A stretch of 48,700 bases of DNA from Caballeronia sp. (GTDB taxonomy: Bacteria > Pseudomonadota > Gammaproteobacteria > Burkholderiales > Burkholderiaceae), in the NCBI RefSeq assembly GCF_028292365.1, contig NZ_JAQGMM010000354.1:1-48700 (forward strand). The letters run 5' to 3'. This document shows positions 42,699-48,700 of this stretch, piece after piece. A program made the position numbers and the translations under genes. Below the pieces are notes generated by a model. It was not told where the DNA came from. It made no database searches and worked only from the letters and a program-made list of their open reading frames with translations. Within the stretch, counting starts at the first letter, position 1. Each line of letters opens with the position of its first letter.

Positions 42699-44186
42699 TC
42701 AAACGTTGATAAGGGAAACACCGGCACGTTTGAGAATGTGTTGATTGCGCGTCGATAGGTTCGCAAATCGCAAACGCCTTCCGGCCTTTTGATAACGGTC
42801 CTTCAGCGTTTCGAAAGCGACTATTGCAGAGTGATCAGCCACGTGCAAATGCTGGCAATCAACGATGACCTCTTCTGCATCGGTCTGGGGCTGGAAAAGG
42901 TCCTGGAAATTTGCCGTGGACGCGAAGAACAATGTGCCGTGCAAGACATAGATCCGCGCACCCTCGTCGCTGTTTTTCACCTCGGCGCGTATTTCGCGTG
43001 CATGCTGCCAGGCGAAGTTCAATGCGGCTATGACGATGCCACACAACACGGCAATTGCCAGGTCGGTAAAAACGGTAATGACCGTCACGGCGATGATCAC
43101 CAGCGCGTCGTTGCGGGGAACTTTACCCAGCACTCGAAGCGATCCCCATGCAAAGGTCTGTTGCGCGACAACGAACATCACTCCGACCAGTGCGGCCAAG
43201 GGGATCCGTTCGATGAGCGGGGATAAGAAGAGGATGAACAAAAGGATCATGATGCCGCTCGTCGCTCCTGACAGACGGCTGCGCCCTCCCGAACTCAGGT
43301 TGATCATGGTTTGACCGATCATCGCGCAACCGCCCATGCCGCCGAACAAGCCCGACACGACATTTGAAACGCCGAGCGCGAGACACTCGCGATTGGGCCG
43401 CCCATTGGTCTCGGTGATCTCATCGGTGAGATTGAAAGTGAGCAGTGTTTCCAGCAAACCCACTATCGCCATGAGCAGTGCGTAGGGAAACACGATCCGA
43501 AAGGTCTCGAAGTCAACCGGTATCTGCGGCAGATGAAAGCTCGGGAAGGCGCCGGCGATATGTGCCATGTCGCCCAATGTCCGCGTAGGCAAATGCATGA
43601 TCTGACTGAGCAATCCGACGCTCACGATGGCGACCAGGGCCGGCGGTACGGCCCTGGTGATTCGAGGCAGGAGGTAGACAATCAACATGGTCAGTGCAAC
43701 CAATGCACACATGACCGCCAACGATGTCCCTTGCAGCCACACGTCCCCTTGGGGAGTAGCACGCTTGAAATGCTCCAGTTGCGCCATGGCGATGATAATG
43801 GCCAAGCCGTTCACGAATCCGATCATCACCGGATGCGGCACCATTCGAATTAGCTTACCCAGACGCAATAGCCCGAAAAGCATCATCAGCGCGCCGCTCA
43901 GGACAACAGTGGCAAGAAGGTATTGGGCACCGTGCTCTACGACTAGCGCAACGATAACGACAGCCATCGAACCAGCGGCGCCCGAGATCATTCCAGGCCT
44001 GCCACCAAAGATGGCGGTCAGTGTACAAATGATGAAAGCACCGTAAAGCCCCATAAGCGGATTCACTTGCGCGACCAACGCAAAAGCGATGCATTCGGGG
44101 ACGAGGGCAAACGACGAGGTGAGGCCCGCAAGCACGTTACCGGGGAGGTTCGATGACCACTGCTCTCGGAGTGATTGAATCTTCAT
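42699..44186 (-). CDS. SulP-family anion transporter with STAS domain
   Basis: A 495-residue transporter for sulphate, bicarbonate or carboxylates. Helix 1 shows LTSSFALVPECIAFALVA, then NPLMGLYGAF and GMISGAAGSMAVVI, which form the substrate half-helices of the family; MIGFVNGLAIIIAMAQL follows. A STAS domain takes the last 85 residues (ARIYVLHGTLFFAST, EVIVDCQHLHVADHSAI), in which serine after DH matches the nucleotide-loop position. No carbonic anhydrase is adjacent. No good ribosome site precedes the ATG at 44186. Confidence 0.93.
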   Translation of the reverse strand: MKIQSLREQWSSNLPGNVLAGLTSSFALVPECIAFALVAQVNPLMGLYGAFIICTLTAIFGGRPGMISGAAGSMAVVIVALVVEHGAQYLLATVVLSGALMMLFGLLRLGKLIRMVPHPVMIGFVNGLAIIIAMAQLEHFKRATPQGDVWLQGTSLAVMCALVALTMLIVYLLPRITRAVPPALVAIVSVGLLSQIMHLPTRTLGDMAHIAGAFPSFHLPQIPVDFETFRIVFPYALLMAIVGLLETLLTFNLTDEITETNGRPNRECLALGVSNVVSGLFGGMGGCAMIGQTMINLSSGGRSRLSGATSGIMILLFILFLSPLIERIPLAALVGVMFVVAQQTFAWGSLRVLGKVPRNDALVIIAVTVITVFTDLAIAVLCGIVIAALNFAWQHAREIRAEVKNSDEGARIYVLHGTLFFASTANFQDLFQPQTDAEEVIVDCQHLHVADHSAIVAFETLKDRYQKAGRRLRFANLSTRNQHILKRAGVSLINV

Positions 44187-44735
44187 TAATTGTGTTCGCA
44201 GTCAGATAAAAACACACTGCGCCTGTCACCGGCGCGAGGTGTTGAATGTGCCGGCTGGAAGCCCTCGGGCTCAAAGTGCGACAAGATAACAGCGCATCGC
44301 TTCAAAAGCGTAGCGTCGGTAGAAGTCAAAAGTCGAAAGGTGAAGCGCGTCGTTCGAATATCGAACAAGCGAGCGCACCCATGCCCGAGAACCCCCAGGT
44401 GGGAAGCCGTTATGAACGGTTAGGAGGTTCTCGGAAAGCTACATGGGTACGAATATGGAATGAAGTCGAAATGAAGTCGATGTAGACCCGCATGCGCAAA
44501 TTCTCACCCGGGCCGGCTGGTAGTTTACCGGAGCCGACGCGATCGCGTGAATTTCATCAAAAATGTGGACGGGCGCAGGGTCTGCATGTCCGTGAACGTG
44601 GGGCGCGTGCGGCGGTCGTGTCGGTCCTATCGGTCCAGCGGCACTAAGCCAAGATCGGTGAACGGTGATTCATGACCCACTATGCGTCAATCATGCTTGA
44701 TCGGTCGCAAGGCCAGTCTCGCGTGGGTCGAGCCG
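44187..44735. other. Intergenic stretch of 550 bases
   Basis: No supported gene. It contains the SulP promoter on the left and, at about 44460-44485, a short direct echo (ATGAAGTCG twice). Frames of 60-80 codons on both strands have no similarity that I can see. Confidence 0.45.
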
Positions 44736-45203
44736 TTATGCAGTCAACGGGGGGCCGAGGAACTCAACTTCCCATTTATTACCGAAGTCCCGCAATTTAT
44801 CGGGTTCGGGCTCACCGTTTGCCATCACACCACGAAGTTCGGTGAAAAACGCGGCCGCATCGAGCCCCGGCGTGATCAGAACCAGCATGCGTGCCGCCTT
44901 GTCGTCGATGTTGGTGAAGCGGTGCGTGCTGCCCACATGTGCCACCACGGTTTCTCCCGCGCCCGCGACAAAGCGCTTCCCGTCCACTTCGAACAGGTAT
45001 CGACCGCTCAGCACATGGAAGATTTCGGTTTCCCGTTCGTGCCGGTGCTGTGGCGGCCCGTATCCGGGCTCGTCCGTGGTTTCGATGAGTGTTGCCTTGT
45101 TCCCGGTCGCCGTCGGGGCAATGCGCACCTGAACGTTGACACCGATGGCCGGTATGGCAATCGTGCTATCCAATGCTTTTGAGTGGTTGAGTTCCGGTTG
45201 CAT
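44736..45203 (-). CDS. Cupin-domain protein
   Basis: A 155-residue single-domain cupin. Motif 1 is PQHRHERETEIFHVLSG with metal ligands His53, His55 and probably Glu60; motif 2 is GETVVAHVGSTHRF with His94. The spacing fits small metal-binding cupins such as quercetinase-like or unassigned proteins. A C-terminal helical tail (FFTELRGVMANGE) is typical of this subgroup. GAGGAG lies seven bases before ATG 45203; the frame back to 45308 is not conserved-looking. Stand-alone, function unknown. Confidence 0.88.
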   Translation of the reverse strand: MQPELNHSKALDSTIAIPAIGVNVQVRIAPTATGNKATLIETTDEPGYGPPQHRHERETEIFHVLSGRYLFEVDGKRFVAGAGETVVAHVGSTHRFTNIDDKAARMLVLITPGLDAAAFFTELRGVMANGEPEPDKLRDFGNKWEVEFLGPPLTA

Positions 45204-45414
45204 GACTTTACTCCTCGAGTTTGTACGCCGCGGGCATGCAGTCATGCTCGAGACCGATATCCAGTGACACGATGGCATGCAATCGAAAGCCCAATAGTCA
45301 GCCATCACCTGTGCATAGCGTAGAGCCGTAGAATTAGCTCAGAATGAGCTCCTGGCGGCTTCAGCCGTGAAGAATAAATCGGGAAACGTTTAGCATAGCT
45401 GATGGAAAACCGAA

Positions 45415-46431
45415 TCAGCTGACGAGTTTCTTTTCTCGCATCCAGTCGAGCACTATTTCGGCGATCAAGTCGCTGTTATTGTCGGCCATCAACGCGTGGC
45501 TGTTTCCAGTGATTCCGCGTGAAGGCAGATCGATCCATTGCACGTCCACGCCAGCGGCGGCCAGCGCCTCAACCCATCGCCGCACATTGGGCACGGAATT
45601 GATCCAGAAAGGGTGTTGATCCAGGTAGTCCCCCCAAAGGAACAGATGCGGTATGCCGCGCAAGGCTGTGGGGTCATAGTGTTCCGGGTCAGGTGCGCCA
45701 GACGGTTCGAGCGAGATAACAGCCTTGATGCGATCTGGAGCATGCAGGGCGGCGTTAAGCCCAAAATTTCCCCCTTGGCTGTGGGTCAGAACGATACTGC
45801 TGTCGAGGCGGCCGATGAGTGCGTCGTAGGCATGCTGGGTGAGCGTATCGTTGCCACCCCAGCGCGGCACGAACTGGTTCATGAACGCTTCCATTCGCGC
45901 CACAGGAAAACGAAGTCCGTCGTGGGCATGACGTCGTGCAGGATCTGCACTCCAGGAGTCGGCCGGACCGAAGCGGAACGTTTCTTCCCAGGCTTCGCGT
46001 GCCGTGCGGAAATAGGGCGCCTCCGGGTAGACGTCAGGATAAGGAGCCCATGACGCCCGGCCTCGTTCGACCGCGTCGGATACAAACACATCAAAGCCCG
46101 CATGAAGGAAAAACATCTGCCATCCCGCGCGTCCATCCGGTGTTGTTTCCCAATTGACGCCGCTCATTCCTCCGCCATGCCAGAGCAGGAGAGGATGACG
46201 GCCACGGGGAGCCGCGAGTTTTACATACTGCACGTACATCTGCCCAACGATCATCTCTCCGTTGGGATCGATAGGATGCACTGCGCCGTGGGCCGTGCTG
46301 ACACGCGACCGTGGTGCCATCCCGGTTAGCGAAACCATATGGCCGCCAACGTGAAAGCTGCCGATGTCACACACCTGCAAAGGCGCGGCGAGACCTGGAG
46401 TCGCGCCAGTACTATTTCCGATTGTGCTCAT
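45415..46431 (-). CDS. Alpha/beta-hydrolase, esterase-like
   Basis: A 338-residue hydrolase with the oxyanion glycines in LLLWHGGGMSG (82-91), nucleophile Ser218 in LTHSQGGNFG, an acid probably at FLWGDYLDQHP, and His312 in ITGNSHALM. WERGR-like segments (DAVERGRASWAPYP) match a group of large esterase-like proteins with a long lid (about 120-205). No clear signal peptide is present. AAGGA lies seven bases before ATG 46431. It follows the response regulator by 85 bases on the same strand and may be co-transcribed. Substrate unknown. Confidence 0.85.
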   Translation of the reverse strand: MSTIGNSTGATPGLAAPLQVCDIGSFHVGGHMVSLTGMAPRSRVSTAHGAVHPIDPNGEMIVGQMYVQYVKLAAPRGRHPLLLWHGGGMSGVNWETTPDGRAGWQMFFLHAGFDVFVSDAVERGRASWAPYPDVYPEAPYFRTAREAWEETFRFGPADSWSADPARRHAHDGLRFPVARMEAFMNQFVPRWGGNDTLTQHAYDALIGRLDSSIVLTHSQGGNFGLNAALHAPDRIKAVISLEPSGAPDPEHYDPTALRGIPHLFLWGDYLDQHPFWINSVPNVRRWVEALAAAGVDVQWIDLPSRGITGNSHALMADNNSDLIAEIVLDWMREKKLVS

Positions 46432-46516
46432 GAGATGTCCTTGCGGATTCAACGGTGCGCCTGCATACCAATCACCCGGAACCAACACGCGATTTGTCGC
46501 ATTCCGATAGATGAAC

Positions 46517-47173
46517 TCAATGGGCCACCGTCCAGCCGATCCCGCGCACGTTGCGGATCAGGGACTGGCCAAACTTCTTGCGCATCGTATGGATCAGCAC
46601 GTCGACGGCATTGCTTTCCACCTCTTTACCCCATCCGTATAGCCTGTCCTCAAGCTGACCGCGCGACAGGATCATGCCGGGCCTTTCCAGAAACGCGTGC
46701 ATCAGCGCGAATTCACGCGCAGAGAGCGACGACGCTACCCCGTTGCAGCACAACAGGCGCTTGTTGAGATCGAGGCTGAGCGACTCGCAGCCGATACGCG
46801 AGGTTGCGTAACCCGCCTTGCGCCGCAATACCGCCCGGATTCGCGCAAGAAGTTCGCGGACTTCGATTCGCTTGAGTACGCAATCGTCGGCCCCGATGTC
46901 AAGACTGTGCACACGCGTCTCCAGATCGTCCAGTGCAGTGAGAATCAGCACGGCGACGTCGTTGCCCGCGGCACGCAACGAACGTAGCAGATCGATACCT
47001 CCCGCGCCGGACAGGCCGGGATCGAGCAACACGACAGCGTAATAAGCCGTGTTGATGGCCACGCTACCGGCCTTGCCGTCGCGAACCCAGTCGACACTGC
47101 AATCCGCACCTTTCAATGCGCGAAGCAGGCTTTCGCCAATCTGAATATCCTCTTCAACCAGTAAAACTCGCAT
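46517..47173 (-). CDS. OmpR/PhoB-type response regulator, atypical receiver
   Basis: A 218-residue regulator with a receiver domain (1-120) and a winged-helix DNA-binding domain (125-218; LSAREFALMHAFLERPG, VDVLIHTMRKKFG, IRNVRGIGWTV). The phospho-acceptor is probably Asp51 in VLLDPGLSG; Thr79 in LILTALDD is present. The acidic pocket reads E-E-D at 7-9. The universally conserved lysine is there (Lys101), but the following proline is replaced by arginine (VLKRIEV), which is rare and affects the active-site loop. No sensor kinase gene is adjacent in the window, so its partner is elsewhere or it is an orphan. The start is ATG 47173 with GGTGGG upstream; an extension to 47311 has no similarity. 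Confidence 0.9.
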   Translation of the reverse strand: MRVLLVEEDIQIGESLLRALKGADCSVDWVRDGKAGSVAINTAYYAVVLLDPGLSGAGGIDLLRSLRAAGNDVAVLILTALDDLETRVHSLDIGADDCVLKRIEVRELLARIRAVLRRKAGYATSRIGCESLSLDLNKRLLCCNGVASSLSAREFALMHAFLERPGMILSRGQLEDRLYGWGKEVESNAVDVLIHTMRKKFGQSLIRNVRGIGWTVAH

Positions 47174-47480
47174 GATGTCCCACCGTTTTGGATAGCGTTC
47201 GCTCCGCGTTGGCCGCACGCTATTGAAACTACTAATCCCCCTGTTGATTCGTATAACGTATTGCGATGGGCTAATCAGCTGAAACTCAGAATCGTGAAGA
47301 GTTTTGCGCATCTACGCTCATGGTTGTGCCCTGGATCGAATCGCGACAAGTGGTCGTCTTGATACTACGGGGCGCAGTGTGCGGGATTTTTTGCAATAAC
47401 GAAAATACCGACTGACGATGCCAATATAAGCAGCGCATATAGCTCGCCCTGTTCATCGCTCGCTCCCGGGCGGGCGGCTC
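47174..47480. other. Intergenic stretch of 300 bases
   Basis: It lies between the response regulator start and the acyltransferase stop. Moderately AT-rich near 47215-47270 and 47385-47440, where the response regulator promoter should lie. No other feature seen. Confidence 0.45.
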
Positions 47481-48700
47481 CTACTGGCAAGCGAAATTTA
47501 ATCTCTTCACAGCGTTTTCCGAAATCGCCCGCATGATCGCGGGTTCAATAAACTCTTCCGCGTACACGGTATTTGCGACCAGCAATCCGTCGAAAATCGC
47601 CACCGAAACGTTCGGAAAATTCTTCAACCCGCACGCATAATCAAAGCCGGTCACTTTCAGCCGTTGTGTCGGCCAGCGAAAATTGATCGCCTGCATGTCA
47701 GAGACATTGAGCGCAACAGGCGGTTGTTGCGTGCCGCCAAACAGTTTCGGGTAGTTCAGGTAAGTACGAAACACGGAGCCGTTGGTCACCCCCTCGTGGA
47801 TATCGTGAAAAACGAGTTTCGCGATGTCAAAGAGCGGTCGGTCCAGATCGGGGATCAACGTGATGTGTCCTGTGATGGCGGTAAAGACAAGTTCTGCTGA
47901 AACGTGCGGTTCAAGCCGGCGGCGCATATCCACGTTCGATCGCATCAGAATCTGCCGCGGATGCTCCCTCGCTACGTCGGCAATCGCGAGGGCAAACGCG
48001 GCGAGGAGAAGTGAATGCACGGAGGAACCGTGCGCGTGGGCTGCGGTGTGGATTCGATGCATGTCGTCCGCGTTGATCACCGTCCGCTCGAGGCGTCGCC
48101 TCAAAGGGGCGCCATCGTGCCGCGCCCGCAGCGGGATTTGCGCAAATGCCCCCGAATACGAAGCGGGGTCCCTTATACGGTCGGCTGGAAGCGCAGCCAG
48201 GCTTTGACTCACCGCCGCATCGAGCGGGCTCGGAAAGGGCTGCGTCTCCAACGCCGGGACTTCGCCGAGCACGACGCAATCACACACGTAAGCAAGACAT
48301 GCATGCAACTCGACCAGCGATGCCGCGTCTGTCACTGCATGGGTGCTCAGCATGAAGACATCGAGCGTATCGTCACCGGCAATGACGTGGATGCTGTAGA
48401 TTTTTATCCGCGTATCCAACTCGGCATTCAGCAACTTCGCATATAGACCATCGGCGGAACACGTATCGGCAGACAACCAGGATTCAACCGCCGGCGAGTT
48501 ATCCGTCCGCGCCACAAATTGCCCCTCCTCGACGACCGAACGAAGAATGCCGTAGCGAGCCTCCAGATACACAACGGCTGTGTCAAATTGCTCTCTGTTG
48601 ACCGCGCCGCCGATACTGCTCCGGCTCACCACATTCGTGCGCGTCTGCATGTAGATCATTTCCGTCGGCGAGGCGCGGCGAACTATTCGTCTCGTAGCGC
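47481..48700 (-). CDS. Condensation-domain-like acyltransferase (PapA5/WS-DGAT-like fold), 5' end cut by the window
   Basis: Only the last 405 or so codons are in the window; the frame stays open to the edge. The two-lobed chloramphenicol-acetyltransferase-type fold is suggested by the active-site HxxxD in MLSTHAVTDAASL. The normal motif is HHxxxDG: here the first histidine is threonine and the glycine is alanine. The segment RRASPTE followed by TRTNVV and LEARYGILRSVV resembles the start of mycobacterial PapA-type transferases and NRPS condensation domains (RH..LR), and FALAIADVAREHP and NVDMRRRLEP match the second lobe. It would transfer an acyl group to an alcohol or amine. ATG at 48659 is not the start, because similarity continues upstream of it to at least RRIVRRASP. 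Confidence 0.75.
   Translation of the reverse strand, partial: ATRRIVRRASPTEMIYMQTRTNVVSRSSIGGAVNREQFDTAVVYLEARYGILRSVVEEGQFVARTDNSPAVESWLSADTCSADGLYAKLLNAELDTRIKIYSIHVIAGDDTLDVFMLSTHAVTDAASLVELHACLAYVCDCVVLGEVPALETQPFPSPLDAAVSQSLAALPADRIRDPASYSGAFAQIPLRARHDGAPLRRRLERTVINADDMHRIHTAAHAHGSSVHSLLLAAFALAIADVAREHPRQILMRSNVDMRRRLEPHVSAELVFTAITGHITLIPDLDRPLFDIAKLVFHDIHEGVTNGSVFRTYLNYPKLFGGTQQPPVALNVSDMQAINFRWPTQRLKVTGFDYACGLKNFPNVSVAIFDGLLVANTVYAEEFIEPAIMRAISENAVKRLNFACQ

Noticed and set aside
1-48700. CRISPR array, tRNA, rRNA, insertion sequence or prophage
   Set aside because: I looked for spaced repeats, cloverleaf patterns, transposase motifs and phage genes by eye and found none that I could support.

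Overview
The window looks like chromosomal or second-replicon DNA of a high-GC betaproteobacterium of the Burkholderia/Paraburkholderia/Caballeronia group. The evidence is the Burkholderia-type trimeric porin, small proteins of the DUF4148, DUF3563 and DUF1090 families, the dense load of LysR, FadR, MarR and CGNR regulators with MFS transporters, and GC-rich codon use throughout. I saw no rRNA, tRNA, insertion sequence, phage gene, CRISPR array or replication origin. The region reads as an accessory, catabolic and stress-oriented part of a genome.

Left end (1-6312): after about 460 empty bases comes a complete RND efflux operon on the minus strand (permease, membrane-fusion adaptor, outer-membrane factor) with overlapping genes. 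From 7056 to 20712 lies a candidate catabolic island. A porin, a DapA-family aldolase and a FadR-type regulator run on the minus strand. Divergent from them is a plus-strand operon of a gamma-glutamyltransferase-family enzyme, an MFS carrier, a GAF protein and a second MFS carrier. Then come a Tat-exported alpha/beta-hydrolase, an M81 (MlrC-like) metallopeptidase and a third MFS carrier on the minus strand, and a divergent LysR regulator. Two copies of an ACCAAT-N4-ATTGGT palindrome sit between the FadR gene and the gamma-glutamyltransferase gene and are its probable operators. Together these genes suggest uptake and hydrolysis of an amide- or peptide-like compound followed by aldol cleavage. 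The substrate cannot be read from the sequence.

Middle (20916-34154): small exported proteins (DUF1090, a lipoprotein, a protein with an internal repeat), a membrane diguanylate cyclase, and a soluble protein that puts a chemoreceptor signalling tip in front of a Cache sensor domain. Next are an MFS carrier and a divergent CGNR-type regulator sharing a 28-bp inverted repeat, followed by a glutathione S-transferase, an azoreductase and a sugar-efflux-type MFS carrier. An AraC gene and an SDR gene, both lacking their N-terminal parts, lie fused back to back. An NTF2-like/EthD pair and a phenol-degradation-type outer-membrane protein close this part.

Right end (34155-48700): a DUF3563 microprotein, an alpha/beta-hydrolase, a bacterioferritin-like protein, MarR divergent from a small membrane protein, and a cytoplasmic paralogue of the Tat-exported hydrolase. 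Further on are an EamA transporter, an NCS1 nucleobase-type permease followed by a tandem-ACT protein, a DUF4148 lipoprotein, a SulP anion transporter, a cupin, an esterase-like hydrolase, an atypical OmpR-type response regulator without a kinase partner, and a condensation-domain-like acyltransferase cut by the window edge.

Starts were chosen by Shine-Dalgarno sequence, family N-termini and overlap with neighbours. Several long open frames on the opposite strand are shadows and were left out.
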